The notes below the pieces were generated by a model. That model was not told the origin of the DNA. It did no database searches and saw only the letters and a list, made by a program, of their open reading frames with translations. From NCBI GenBank assembly GCA_022821805.1, contig JAJECX010000003.1:1-64000 (forward strand): a stretch of DNA of 64,000 nucleotides, given 5' to 3'. A program made the position numbers and the translations under genes. This document shows positions 15,918-24,709 of the stretch, piece after piece. Source of the DNA: Anaerolineae bacterium (GTDB lineage: Bacteria; Chloroflexota; Anaerolineae; Aggregatilineales; Phototrophicaceae). The stretch's first letter is position 1. Each line of letters opens with the position of its first letter.

Positions 15918-16376
15918 TCAATACGACTTCGCCACAATCCCATTCGCCTCCTGCAATTCCCGAATGTAGCGAATGATCAAGCCCACCTCCACTTCCGATA
16001 CCTGCGGCTGCGCCGGCATATCCCCGTAGGTCCAATGATGCTGCCGCACGCCCGCCGCCGCCGCCAGGTAGAAGGCTTGATCCGAATGGTGACCCGGATT
16101 GTAAATGTCATGAATCAGCGGCGGACCCAGCTTGGTGCCCGCCGCGCTCGCTCCATGACAAGCCATGCAATTGGCTTCGAAGACAGCCTGTCCTTCCACG
16201 CCTTCCGCCGATAGCGCCGCCGGCGTCACCTGAACCGTGACAGCCGCGCTCTCCTCAGTCGTCCTGCGCACAATCACAAGCGCCGCGACCAGGCCACACA
16301 CAGTCCAAACGACCACAGCCAGCATCACGATCCGCTGTCGTTGCTTCGTGGCGCGCAGCCGATTCCGCTTCTTCAT
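15918..16376 (-). CDS. Membrane-anchored mono-haem cytochrome c
   Basis: 152 residues: a strongly basic cytoplasmic start, one membrane helix (about 17-40), then a single cytochrome c domain with CMACHG (about 72-77), a glycine/proline segment (GTKLGPPLIHDIYNPGHH) and a likely methionine ligand in GDMPAQPQ. It stands alone between the restriction locus and the repeat-rich spacer. Such anchored cytochromes shuttle electrons between a bc-type complex and a terminal oxidase; no oxidase is in the window. Confidence 0.88.
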   Translation of the reverse strand: MKKRNRLRATKQRQRIVMLAVVVWTVCGLVAALVIVRRTTEESAAVTVQVTPAALSAEGVEGQAVFEANCMACHGASAAGTKLGPPLIHDIYNPGHHSDQAFYLAAAAGVRQHHWTYGDMPAQPQVSEVEVGLIIRYIRELQEANGIVAKSY

Positions 16377-16562
16377 TGCCCAGCCCTCGCTCCAAGTTCC
16401 GGATTCGCTTCGCCGATGACGCTGCCCCGCCCGCCAACTGCCGTCGCCAAGGCTGCTACCTTATCCATTATAGCGATAACCAGCTGTCAATTATGGCGGA
16501 ATTCCTCTTTCTCCGCGTCCAGACCCGCCCAGTATCATCCCCGCCACCGTCGAAATTCGTAG

Positions 16563-16583
16563 GGGCGACCTATCAGGTCGCCC
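16563..16583. repeat. Short hairpin repeat (GGGCGACCT / AGGTCGCCC)
   Basis: Perfect 9-bp stem with the loop ATC. It is preceded by TAGGG and followed by GCCTCTGTGTCCTC. It is a common type of interspersed hairpin in GC-rich bacteria. It has no T-tract, so it is unlikely to be a terminator. Confidence 0.6.
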
Positions 16584-16935
16584 GCCTCTGTGTCCTCAAT
16601 TCAACTCGGTATCCTCGGTGGTAAAACCGCGACCATCCACTCACCCCGCCAAGCCCAATCCCCGCTACCCTTATCCCACACGCGCACATTAACAACCGCA
16701 TAACCCGCCTGCCGGCCGCCGCCGATTTATGACACATCATGACACAAAAAATATTTGCCTGTGTTATGAGAATCAATCATAAACCGAATCGCGCCGCCTG
16801 CCGCCCGCCTGTCTGGAATCGGAGTTGTATTGAACAAAAAATATTTCGCCGTCCAATTGGACGTCCAATAAAAACGCCAACAATGCGCGCGCTGTCCTCG
16901 GTGGTGAATACCTGCCCACCGCCAGTGTCCTTGCT

Positions 16936-17013
16936 TCCCCCCATTATGATGGGGGGACTGAGGGGGGTAAAATCACACCCATTGCGATGCGGCGATTGAG
17001 GGGGGTAAAATCA
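16936..17013. repeat. Palindromic repeat with duplicated tail that supplies the corA ribosome binding site
   Basis: Hairpin CCCCCCAT/ATGGGGGG with loop TATG (about 16939-16956), then the 17-base tail TGAGGGGGGTAAAATCA at 16959-16975. The same 17 bases recur exactly at 16997-17013, ending six bases before the corA ATG. The AGGGGGG of the second tail is the only Shine-Dalgarno-like sequence available to corA. Confidence 0.7.
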
Positions 17014-17018
17014 GCCCC

Positions 17019-17936
17019 ATGACCACCCGCATCATCAGCCACGCCAATACCACCTGGATCGACATCATCCACCCCTCCGCCGAAGACGTCGCCGCCCTTC
17101 ACGCCCGCTATCCCGGCTTCCACCCGCTCAACCTCGAAGACATCGTCAGCCCCATTGAACGCCCCAAGCTCGACCAGGACGACGACTACCTCTTCCTCGT
17201 CATGCACTTCCCGCGCTGGGACTCCCGCGATGAGCTCTCCCGCGCCAGCGAAGTCGATTTCTTCCTCGCGCGCGACGCCGTCGTCACCGTGCATGACGGC
17301 GCGCTCAAGCTCCTCGTCCAGGCCTTCGAACGCTGCCAAGCGGACGAGAACGCGCGCGCCGACCTGCTGGGGCAGGGCGCCGATCACGCCTTGCACGCCC
17401 TCATTGATCAGCTCGTCGATTACATCTTCCCCATCCTCAACAAGGTCGATCGCCGCGTCCACGCCATCGAAGACGCCCTCTTCGCCTCCAAGGCCAGGCG
17501 CGTCATCCAGGAGCTTGCCTTGTTGCGCCGCGATATCATCTCGCTCCGCCGCATCATCCGCCACCAAATCCCCATCGTCTTGCAGCTGGAGACCTGCGAG
17601 CACCCGATCCTGCACGAGCGCATGGAAGAGTACTTCGGCGATATCGCCGATCATCTCTTCAAGCTCCGCGACATCGCCGATGAGAACTTCGACATCATCA
17701 ATAGCTTCGCCGATACCGCCGACACCCTCGCCAGCTATCGCATCAACGAGGTCATGCGCATCCTCACTGTCATCTCGGTCATCATGCTGCCGCTCACGCT
17801 CATCTCCAGCATTTACGGCATGAACATCGATCTCCCCTTCGCCGATGACCCGCAGGCTTTTATAATGGCAGCCGGCATCATGATCGTCATCGTCATCCTG
17901 ATGCTCGCCTGGTTCCGCAGACGCCACTGGTTGTGA
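17019..17936 (+). CDS. corA: CorA-family divalent cation transporter
   Basis: 305 residues. A large N-terminal cytoplasmic domain (DIVSPIERPKLDQDDDYLFL), a long helical stalk (about 125-240), and two C-terminal membrane helices joined by the YGMN signature (about 265-268) that forms the ion selectivity filter. CorA takes up Mg2+ (also Co2+ or Ni2+) as a pentamer. The ATG is preceded by the repeat-derived AGGGGGG. The stop overlaps the next gene (GTGA), so corA and the RNase D gene form an operon. Confidence 0.92.
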   Translation: MTTRIISHANTTWIDIIHPSAEDVAALHARYPGFHPLNLEDIVSPIERPKLDQDDDYLFLVMHFPRWDSRDELSRASEVDFFLARDAVVTVHDGALKLLVQAFERCQADENARADLLGQGADHALHALIDQLVDYIFPILNKVDRRVHAIEDALFASKARRVIQELALLRRDIISLRRIIRHQIPIVLQLETCEHPILHERMEEYFGDIADHLFKLRDIADENFDIINSFADTADTLASYRINEVMRILTVISVIMLPLTLISSIYGMNIDLPFADDPQAFIMAAGIMIVIVILMLAWFRRRHWL

Positions 17937-19072
17937 CGCCCGCTATGCTCCCGCCCGCCATCACCATCGACGACAGCCGCGCCCTCGGGGCTGCGGTTGA
18001 ACGCCTCGCGCGGCAGCAGCGCATCGCCATCGACACCGAATCCAACAGCATGCACGCCTATCGCGGAAAGACCTGCCTGATTCAGCTCTCCACGCCGTCC
18101 GAAGACTTGCTCATTGATCCGCTCGCCATCGCCGATATCAGTCCGCTCCGCACCATCCTGGCTGATCACGCCATCGAGAAGGTCTTCCATGCCGCCGAAT
18201 ACGACCTCATCTGCCTCAAGCGCGATTTTGATTTCGATGTGCGGTCGATCTTCGACACGATGGCGGCCGCCCGCGTCTGCGGCTATCAGCGCATCGGCTT
18301 GGGCAATATGCTGGAAGATCTGCTTGGCGTCCGCCACAGCAAGAAGCACCAGAAATACGACTGGGCGCAGCGTCCGCTGCCGGAAAGCGCCCGCCGCTAC
18401 GCCCAGGTCGACACCCACTACCTGCTGCCCCTGCGCGATGCCCTGTACGCCGAACTGCGCGCCCAGGGCCGCCTGGAAGAAGCGAGCGAGTACATCGCCG
18501 ACATGACGCGCTTCGAGCTGAAGTCGCAGGAATTCGATCCCGATGGCTTCTGGGCGCTCGCCCGCCCAAACTCGCTCAGTCAGCAGAGCGCCGCTGTCCT
18601 GCGCGAGCTCTACATTCTGCGCGATGAATTGGCGCAATCCGTCGATCATCCGCCGCAGCGGCTCATCGCCAACAAGACCCTGCTCGAGATCGTCAAGCTG
18701 CAGCCGCGCTCCGCCAGAAAACTGTACGACATCCGCGGGCTGCCGGCCTGGCTGGTCCGCCAGAATGGCGATGAGATCATCGAAGCGGTGCGTCACGGCT
18801 TATCCAGCCGCCTGCCAATTGAGCGTCCGGCGCCTGAGCCGATCCCGCCGCCGATCGTCGAACGCTACAGCGCGCTCCATACCTGGCGCCGCGAGACCGC
18901 GGCGGCGCGCGGCGTCGAGTCCGATGTCATCATCAGCCGCAATGCCCTCTGGGATATTGCCCGCCGCAACCCGGCCTCCGTCGATGACCTGCGCGACATC
19001 TGCGGCTTGGGTCCCTGGCGCCGCCAGACCTACGGTTCCGCCTTGGTCGCCCTGCTAAATGGCAGCGGCTAG
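17933..19072 (+). CDS. rnd: Ribonuclease D (3'-5' exoribonuclease)
   Basis: 379 residues. A DEDDy exonuclease domain: AIDTES (first D and E), FHAAEYDLICL (second D) and YAQVDTHYLLPL (Y and final D). Two HRDC-like helical domains follow (about 215-280 and 315-375, the latter with ISRNALWDIARRNP). RNase D trims the 3' ends of tRNA and other small RNAs. The GTG start overlaps the corA stop; an ATG four codons in is possible. The gene is followed, with a one-base overlap, by the Nudix gene. Confidence 0.9.
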   Translation: MTPAMLPPAITIDDSRALGAAVERLARQQRIAIDTESNSMHAYRGKTCLIQLSTPSEDLLIDPLAIADISPLRTILADHAIEKVFHAAEYDLICLKRDFDFDVRSIFDTMAAARVCGYQRIGLGNMLEDLLGVRHSKKHQKYDWAQRPLPESARRYAQVDTHYLLPLRDALYAELRAQGRLEEASEYIADMTRFELKSQEFDPDGFWALARPNSLSQQSAAVLRELYILRDELAQSVDHPPQRLIANKTLLEIVKLQPRSARKLYDIRGLPAWLVRQNGDEIIEAVRHGLSSRLPIERPAPEPIPPPIVERYSALHTWRRETAAARGVESDVIISRNALWDIARRNPASVDDLRDICGLGPWRRQTYGSALVALLNGSG

Positions 19073-19725
19073 TGCCGATGCCTGGTCACGCGCGCCTGCC
19101 GCTTTGGCGTGATAAGAGGCCCGCGCATAAGTGGGAAGCGCTGCGCGAAATCCAGTCCATGCTCGACGCGCATGCGCCCGCCGACGCCAAAGAAGCGCGC
19201 GACATCCAGTTGATCAAAGACCTCATCGAGGCGCATCCCAACATCCTCAGCAGGCACTGCGAAGTCGGGCACATCACGGCATCGGCGGCAATCGTCGATC
19301 TCGCTAATCGACGCGCGCTGATGCACTGGCACAAGCGCCTGAATCGCTGGCTGCAAGTTGGCGGGCACACGGACGATGAGACCGACATCGCCCAGGCGGC
19401 GCTGCGCGAGGCGCGCGAAGAAACCGGCTTGCCCGATCTCGCCTTCTATCCGCCGCAGGTCCAGCCGGCGCCCATCGACTATGATGTACACAGCATCCCC
19501 AAAACTGACGACATGCCCGAGCACTTGCATCTTGATTTTCGCTATCTTCTTGTCACTGAGCAGCCGGCCGCGCTCGCGCCAGCAAAAGGCGAGTCGACGC
19601 GCTTCCGCTGGCTGACCTTCGCTGAAGCGCTCAGCCTGGGGGATGCCATCGACGACTCGCTCCGCCGCCTGTTGAGAAAAGCGGCCGCGCTGGTTGACAT
19701 CGAGACCGATGAGGCATCGGCTTGA
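19072..19725 (+). CDS. Nudix hydrolase
   Basis: 217 residues from a GTG that overlaps the RNase D stop (TAGTG). The Nudix box is complete: GGHTDDETDIAQAALREARE followed by ETGL (G-x5-E-x7-REUXEEXGU). N-terminal helices of about 60 residues precede the fold, as in Nudix proteins that act on nucleoside diphosphate derivatives. The substrate cannot be told from sequence. Last gene of corA-rnd-nudix. Confidence 0.9.
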   Translation: MPMPGHARLPLWRDKRPAHKWEALREIQSMLDAHAPADAKEARDIQLIKDLIEAHPNILSRHCEVGHITASAAIVDLANRRALMHWHKRLNRWLQVGGHTDDETDIAQAALREAREETGLPDLAFYPPQVQPAPIDYDVHSIPKTDDMPEHLHLDFRYLLVTEQPAALAPAKGESTRFRWLTFAEALSLGDAIDDSLRRLLRKAAALVDIETDEASA

Positions 19726-19774
19726 CACCGTATGAAACGGTTTTGCGCCAGAGGCAATTAACACTGTATCGATA

Positions 19775-19802
19775 TTGACAAAAATGCCAAAGGGACTACA
19801 CT
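19775..19802 (+). promoter_or_regulatory. Sigma-70-type promoter candidate upstream of the uracil-DNA glycosylase gene
   Basis: TTGACA (19775-19780), 16 bases, TACACT (19797-19802). It lies about 165 bases before the ATG; a second TACACT at 19928-19933 is closer but has a poor -35. Confidence 0.5.
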
Positions 19803-19966
19803 TGATGTCAAGAAGCGAACGCTATGGATTGATTTCCCCTGCGCCAGTCCTTAGGGATGCGTTTGGATAGTAGCGAGGCGCTTCTTTTTTTGTTGCGCGC
19901 TGTTGGAAAGCGATACCCGCTTCGTGCTACACTACAGGCGAAGCGCCAGCAGAAAGCCCGCGCATT

Positions 19967-20599
19967 ATGTCAACCGACCGCAGCGATCAACTCCGCGCCA
20001 TTCGCGACGCTATTGTCAGTCTTGAGGCATCGCCGCTATATGAATATCGTGTCAGCAACAACTATTTTCCAGTGATCGGGCAGGGCGATCACTACGCCGA
20101 TATCATGTTCATTGGCGAGGCGCCGGGCAAAAACGAAGCGGAAACGGGCCGTCCGTTTTGCGGCGCTTCCGGGCGTGTTTTAGACGAGTTGCTCGAATCA
20201 ATAGACCTCAAGCGCGAAGACGTATACGTCACCAACATCTTGAAGGATCGGCCGCCCAATAATCGCGATCCGCTCAAAAACGAAATCGAGTTGTATACGC
20301 CCTTCCTCGAGCAGCAGATCGAAATCATCCAGCCCAAAGTGATCGCCACTCTCGGACGCTTCTCGATGGAATTCATCTTGCGGCATTTTGGCGCCTACCA
20401 AGCGAACCAGAAGATCAGCCAACTTCACGGCACGGTAGTCAAGGTGCGAACCAGCTATGGCCGGGTCTCGGTCGTGCCGTTATTTCACCCGGCGGCCGCG
20501 CTCTACAACGCAAGCCAACGCGAAACGCTGGAGAAGGATTTCCAGGTGCTGAAGAAGTTTGATTCTCCGGCGCAACCGGGTACAATGAGATTGCTCTAG
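19967..20599 (+). CDS. Family-4-like uracil-DNA glycosylase lacking the Fe-S cysteines
   Basis: 210 residues. The fold is clear: GEAPGKNEAETGRPF (family 4 motif 1), GASGRVLDELL, TNILKDRPPNNR, and HPAAAL as the second active-site motif. Classical family 4 enzymes bind a 4Fe-4S cluster through two N-terminal cysteines plus the Cys of KCRPPxNR and one about 16 residues on. Here the N-terminus has no cysteine, KCRPP is KDRPP, and the last is a tyrosine (EIELYTPFL). The only cysteine lies in RPFCG. It probably removes uracil from DNA or acts on another deaminated base. Confidence 0.85.
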   Translation: MSTDRSDQLRAIRDAIVSLEASPLYEYRVSNNYFPVIGQGDHYADIMFIGEAPGKNEAETGRPFCGASGRVLDELLESIDLKREDVYVTNILKDRPPNNRDPLKNEIELYTPFLEQQIEIIQPKVIATLGRFSMEFILRHFGAYQANQKISQLHGTVVKVRTSYGRVSVVPLFHPAAALYNASQRETLEKDFQVLKKFDSPAQPGTMRLL

Positions 20600-20613
20600 G
20601 GCAGAAAGGCAGG

Positions 20614-21189
20614 ATGTTTCTCGTCATGGTCTTGGAAAGGCAATTCATCAGCGCTGATATGTTTCTCGAGTATGTCGAGCAGATTGACGACCGCATCGTC
20701 GAACTTGTGGAAGGGGTGATCGTCGATATGTCGCGACCCGGTTGGGAACACGGTGAAATCCTTATGCTGTTGGCTGGCCGGATTCATAGCCATGTGCGTG
20801 AACACGATCTCGGTAGAGTTGCTGTAGGTGATACCGGCTTCGTGCTTGAGCGCAGAGAAGATGGCAAGGATACGGTGCGCGGCCTCGACCTCGCCTTCAT
20901 AAGCAAGGAGCGATCCGCCGAGCGTCTGTCTTCCGGTTGGACTACGATCGCGCCCGATTTAGCAGTGGAAGTTATATCCCCAAGCAACAAGGCGAGTGAC
21001 ATTGAAAAGAAGGTCCAGCAGTTGCTCCAAGCGGGTACAACCTTGATCTGGATCGTATATCCCGAAATGCGAATCGTCTCCGTCCATAAGCCGGTTGGCG
21101 CGATTACGCTGCGCGAAAACGACGCCTTAACCGGAGGCGACATCCTGCCCGGCTTTGAAGTCCGCGTCTCTGACATCTTCCCGTCATAA
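20614..21189 (+). CDS. Uma2-family (DUF820) restriction-endonuclease-fold protein
   Basis: 191 residues. Typical Uma2 layout: YELVEG-like IVELVEGVIVDMS, HGEILMLLAGRIHSHV, GFVLER, then PDLAVEVISPSNKASDIEKK, which carries the D...ExI core of a PD-(D/E)XK fold, and LIWIVYPEMRIVSVHKP. The family is abundant in cyanobacteria and Chloroflexota; its biological role is unknown. The start has AAAGGCAGG in front; an internal ATG four codons later is possible. It follows the glycosylase by 14 bases, so they may be co-transcribed. Confidence 0.88.
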   Translation: MFLVMVLERQFISADMFLEYVEQIDDRIVELVEGVIVDMSRPGWEHGEILMLLAGRIHSHVREHDLGRVAVGDTGFVLERREDGKDTVRGLDLAFISKERSAERLSSGWTTIAPDLAVEVISPSNKASDIEKKVQQLLQAGTTLIWIVYPEMRIVSVHKPVGAITLRENDALTGGDILPGFEVRVSDIFPS

Positions 21190-21278
21190 TCATCACATCG
21201 CGTCGACCGACTTGCTAAGGCGAGGCGCCAGAGGGACCGTTGAGCGCCTGGTCGCGCTTGGCTACGACGCGCGGCTGG

Positions 21279-22040
21279 TCAGGTAGATCTTGCTGCCGCG
21301 CCAAAGTCAAGGTCCAGCAGTATCGCCGCATGATCGCTCAACTTCTTTCCTTCCAATTTTCGTCCCCAATCATGCGTACACGATGTAAGGCAGCGTTGCA
21401 ACGCGACATTCATATACGCGTGATCAAGTCTGAAACCATTTCCGTACGACGAATACCACGATGGAGCGTTCTCCTGCGGGTGTATTGCGCGGAACGCATC
21501 GCGCCAGCCAGCGTTTGCCAAGGGAGCCACGAAGCGATCTTTGAAATCGGCGGAATCTGCCGTGTCCTCATCGAGACCAGTCAAGGCGCAGTTGGTATCG
21601 CCGATGATGACACCTGGTCCTTTTGGCCAGCCTTTTGCGACGTTCGCCAGCGCGTCCAAGTAGTCGTACCACTGATTGCCCAAGGGCGCGAGAATGACAC
21701 CTATGTGCAGCGCCGGTTCGGCTTCAGCTTTGGCGAGCAACCAGAGGTAGTCTGGTTTCGGGGCGCCTTCGATTTGAACTTTCTTAATCTCATATCGGCT
21801 CGCCAATAGCAAAGAATTCCACGTCGGTTCTTCTTTGTTGACTGTCGATAACTGATGAACCAATTCTGCGTCGTGCAATCTTTGGGCGATAGATTGGCTC
21901 GGCTGCGCTCCGCGAAACTCGGCAAGCGCGACGATATCCGGATGCCATGCCGATAACTGCTTGGCGATCATTGCAGCACGATAACCGCCGCCATGCCATA
22001 TATTCCAAAATACAATCCGGCAGGTCGCTTCGTTTGTCAT
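21279..22040 (-). CDS. Endonuclease/exonuclease/phosphatase-family protein
   Basis: 253 residues with no signal peptide. Motifs of the EEP fold in order: FWNIWHGGG (N), DIVALAEFRG (catalytic E), IGDTNCALTG (D-x-N), and KLSDHAAILLDLD (SDH). The family includes Mg-dependent DNases, phosphodiesterases and phosphatases; the substrate is not clear. It starts two bases after the M20 hydrolase gene on the same strand. Confidence 0.85.
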   Translation of the reverse strand: MTNEATCRIVFWNIWHGGGYRAAMIAKQLSAWHPDIVALAEFRGAQPSQSIAQRLHDAELVHQLSTVNKEEPTWNSLLLASRYEIKKVQIEGAPKPDYLWLLAKAEAEPALHIGVILAPLGNQWYDYLDALANVAKGWPKGPGVIIGDTNCALTGLDEDTADSADFKDRFVAPLANAGWRDAFRAIHPQENAPSWYSSYGNGFRLDHAYMNVALQRCLTSCTHDWGRKLEGKKLSDHAAILLDLDFGAAARST

Positions 22041-22042
22041 GA

Positions 22043-23464
22043 TTACCGCAAGGGATGCTCGTGACTTGGCGCTTGCACATCATCGGGAATCGGACACTTG
22101 TACGGCGTCCTTTCGATGACTGCGCGGAACTCCGTTTGCGCCCGCTCCAATATCTCCGGCGACAACACCAGCTCGGCTGCCGACAGCGCCATGACCTTGG
22201 CCGCGTACATCATGCCTTTGTGCCCGATTGAATTGCGCCCGCTGGCGACCACAGCCCAGGAATGCGCTGCCGCGCGGCTGGCCCAGGTCGCAGTCTGCAG
22301 CATGCTGCAGGGCGCGTGCCAGCTCATATCGCCCATATCCGATGAGCCGGGCGAGACGCAACCTTTGTCGCGGCTTGGCAAAACATCGCCGATCAGCGCT
22401 TGCTCCGCCGTATTTGGATCGACGCCATAGCGATCGACGAGCGTCTTGACGTTAGCGTCGCCGAAGTGCTGGTTGATCGAGGCGGCGTAGGCTTGCTCTT
22501 CTTCCGTAAATTCAATGCCGCCCATTTCGCGCATGATGTCATATTGCAGGTCGGCCAATACCTCGTTGGAAAGGACCCGCGTCGAGCCCGATTTGTACAC
22601 GATTTCGACTTCCGTATCGGTCATCATCGCCGCGCCCTTGGCGATGCGGATGACGCGCTGACTGACATCTTCCAGCGTGTCCGGCTCATTGGCGCGCACA
22701 TAATAGTAACTTTCGGCGTAGTCCGGCACGACATTGGGCGCCAGCCCGCCGCTGAGAATCGCATAGTGGAGGCGCACGTCATCGGTCACATGCTCGCGCA
22801 GGTAATTGACGCCGATGTTCATCAGTTCCAGCGCATCCAGCGCCGATCGTCCCGAATGCGGATCGGCGGCGGCGTGCGCTGTCTTGCCATGGAAGCGAAA
22901 GTAGTAGCGATTGACGCTGAGCAGGCTGCCTTTCATCGCCGAATTGATATACCAAGGATGCCAGTTGAAGGTCGCGTCGAGGTCATCAAAGGCGCCCGCG
23001 CGTCCCATGAAGACCTTGCCGCTGCCGCCTTCTTCCGCCGGGCAGCCGTAATAGCGTACCGTGCCCGCATGCCCAGCGCTCTCCAGCCAATTCTTGAAGG
23101 CGAGCGCCGCCGCCAGGCAGCCCGTGCCCAGCAGATTGTGCCCGCAGCCATGCCCCGGCTCGCCAGCGCTTATCGGATCCGGCTCGTTCTGATCTTTCTG
23201 TGACAAGCCCGGCAGGGCGTCGTATTCGCCAGCGAAGGCGATCACCGGCTTTCCCGCTCCCCATTCGGCGCAGAAGGCTGTGCTCAGCCCGCCGATGTCC
23301 CAGGCGATGCGGAAGCCTTCATCGCCAAGGAAGTCCGCCTGCAGCTTCGACGCCTTGAACTCAAGAAACTGTAGCTCGGGATTGTCCCATATCTCGTCTG
23401 ACATGCGTGTGAAGAGCAGATCATGTTCATCCAGCCAGTCGGCGATATCTTGCTTGTTTCGCAT
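22043..23464 (-). CDS. M20D-type amidohydrolase (AbgB-like)
   Basis: 473 residues. Metal-binding features: AFAGEYDALPGL, HGCGHNLLGTG (His of the di-metal site), CPAEEGGSGKVFM (EE pair), FHGKTAHAAADPHSGRSALDALE at the dimerisation domain and SSDMGDMSWHAPC near the end. The length and pattern match the AbgB/p-aminobenzoyl-glutamate hydrolase group of M20 amidohydrolases, which cleave amide bonds of acylated amino acids. The ATG has AAAGGGA upstream. It forms a two-gene unit with the EEP gene downstream. Confidence 0.88.
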   Translation of the reverse strand: MRNKQDIADWLDEHDLLFTRMSDEIWDNPELQFLEFKASKLQADFLGDEGFRIAWDIGGLSTAFCAEWGAGKPVIAFAGEYDALPGLSQKDQNEPDPISAGEPGHGCGHNLLGTGCLAAALAFKNWLESAGHAGTVRYYGCPAEEGGSGKVFMGRAGAFDDLDATFNWHPWYINSAMKGSLLSVNRYYFRFHGKTAHAAADPHSGRSALDALELMNIGVNYLREHVTDDVRLHYAILSGGLAPNVVPDYAESYYYVRANEPDTLEDVSQRVIRIAKGAAMMTDTEVEIVYKSGSTRVLSNEVLADLQYDIMREMGGIEFTEEEQAYAASINQHFGDANVKTLVDRYGVDPNTAEQALIGDVLPSRDKGCVSPGSSDMGDMSWHAPCSMLQTATWASRAAAHSWAVVASGRNSIGHKGMMYAAKVMALSAAELVLSPEILERAQTEFRAVIERTPYKCPIPDDVQAPSHEHPLR

Positions 23465-23612
23465 GGCGCATTCCCTTTTGGCTTGAGTCGTATTGCAGCA
23501 TGATACCGCTTCGCCAGACGGGCGGCTACGCTTGCTTAATCTGGCGCTTTGATCAGGAGAACCGGTCGGCAGGGTCGAGAATTGCTTGCCGCGGCCGGGA
23601 GGTGGATACAGG

Positions 23613-24551
23613 CTAAACGTTGGCCACTGCGATTACCTGCTGATTTGGCTCGCGCGTATGCTCGGCCGGCAGCAACTCGGCCGCAGCGTCAGGCAGCGCT
23701 AGCGTGAGCGCGCGATAACCGAGCCGGTGGCCCATATCGCGTATCGCCACCAGCAACTGCGTGCTTAGGTTTCTAGGCGACCAACAGTAGACTTCGGCAT
23801 TGCGCTCGTTGTATTGCTGCTGGTGGAAACAGACCAGCGCTTCGTGCCCGGAGGCATTTATGTAATAGCGCTGCTTGCTGCGCGCGACAATCTGCGGAAT
23901 GCTGCTCCAATGTTCGACCCAAACGCTTTCCCAAAGCGCTCGCGGGCTTGTCCAGCGACCCACCGCCATCGACCAGTCGTCAATCTGGCTTGCGTCGTTA
24001 TTTTGGTATTCCTGGCTCTTGTAAAAGCTCTGACCGACCTGCGCCGCGATTGAATAGCGCGTCAGACGAAATGCTTCGCTGGCGCCGAAATATTTCCGAA
24101 AATACGTCGCCTGATCCTTGTCATAATCCGGGTGCGCGACCGTTAGTTTTCCGGGACCGCGCGCGTCGCTCAGAATGGCGTCCGCCAGCCGGTGATGCCC
24201 GTCATCGGCGCAGCGCTCGTCGACAATCATTTCCGCCAAATGAAGATGAGCGCCCATAGGCGTCAGCTCGCGGTTAAGAAAAGCCTCGGCATAAGCCAAT
24301 ACTTCTTGACCGCCATCGTCCATTACATAAGCCAAGCCATTGCCACTGAGAATATGGCTGAGCCAAATCGCGCCTGTCTCCAAAGACATCCAGGCACCGC
24401 CATGCAGCCAGCGCTCATAAATCGTCAAGGCTTCGTAGGGCAAGTCTTCCACTTGCCCGCGCGCATCAAGCCGCTGCCAGATGGATACGCGCCCGATGAA
24501 CAGCGAGACAATCTGCCGCGTATCATCAAGTGTCGCCTGGCGTACCAACAT
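23613..24551 (-). CDS. GNAT-like acetyltransferase
   Basis: 312 residues from the ATG at 24551 (MLVRQATLDDTRQIVSLF). The frame stays open to 24719, but that part overlaps the divergent coaX promoter region. The N-terminal GNAT fold is fairly diverged: GLAYVMDDGGQEVLAYAEAF and HLHLAEMIVDERCADDGHHR (acetyl-CoA-side segment), plus a second half with a similar beta/alpha pattern (GHEALVCFHQQ, DMGHRLGYRALTL). The substrate is unknown. Overlapping TATACT/TAGTAT-type -10 boxes lie at about 24598-24610 upstream. Confidence 0.65.
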   Translation of the reverse strand: MLVRQATLDDTRQIVSLFIGRVSIWQRLDARGQVEDLPYEALTIYERWLHGGAWMSLETGAIWLSHILSGNGLAYVMDDGGQEVLAYAEAFLNRELTPMGAHLHLAEMIVDERCADDGHHRLADAILSDARGPGKLTVAHPDYDKDQATYFRKYFGASEAFRLTRYSIAAQVGQSFYKSQEYQNNDASQIDDWSMAVGRWTSPRALWESVWVEHWSSIPQIVARSKQRYYINASGHEALVCFHQQQYNERNAEVYCWSPRNLSTQLLVAIRDMGHRLGYRALTLALPDAAAELLPAEHTREPNQQVIAVANV

Positions 24552-24709
24552 GGCTAAAACTCGTGTGGTCTCTTTGCATCCGCTCGCCGCAGATTCTAGT
24601 ATAGTATAGCGCAGTGCCCGTATCAGTATGGCCGGCTGCCGCCTAAACATGCGTCTGAGTCCAGCGGCAGTTGAGTCTCGGCGCAAGGCTTTAAGTTTGC
24701 CCAATAGCG

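Larger units (their letters stand above)
16377..17018. other. Repeat-rich spacer without a gene
   Basis: I see no credible gene in these 640 bases. It holds a perfect 9-bp hairpin (16563-16583) and degenerate copies of a phrase of the type CTCTGTGTCCTC...CCTCGGTGGT (16585-16623 and 16890-16908; a third lies at 15833-15905). ACAAAAAATATTT occurs twice about 90 bases apart (near 16743 and 16833), each after a CCGCCTGCCG-like stretch. A perfect 14-bp palindrome CGTCCAATTGGACG lies at 16850-16863, followed by the palindromic repeat before corA. The pattern is of a sink for small repeats. Confidence 0.6.

Noticed and set aside
16850-16863. Perfect 14-bp palindrome CGTCCAATTGGACG as a regulator or attachment site
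   Set aside because: No nearby gene start or recombinase supports a function; a single palindrome this short can occur by chance in a repeat-rich spacer.
16936-17013. CRISPR-like direct repeats before corA
   Set aside because: Only two 17-base copies, G-rich and 38 bases apart, without further units or cas genes.
16944-17927. A 327-residue open frame on the minus strand opposite corA
   Set aside because: It is the antisense shadow of a GC-rich gene: runs of D, E, V and G with no domain, while corA is clear on the plus strand.
17813-18796. A 327-residue minus-strand frame opposite RNase D
   Set aside because: Composition of a shadow frame; DEDDy and HRDC motifs lie on the plus strand.
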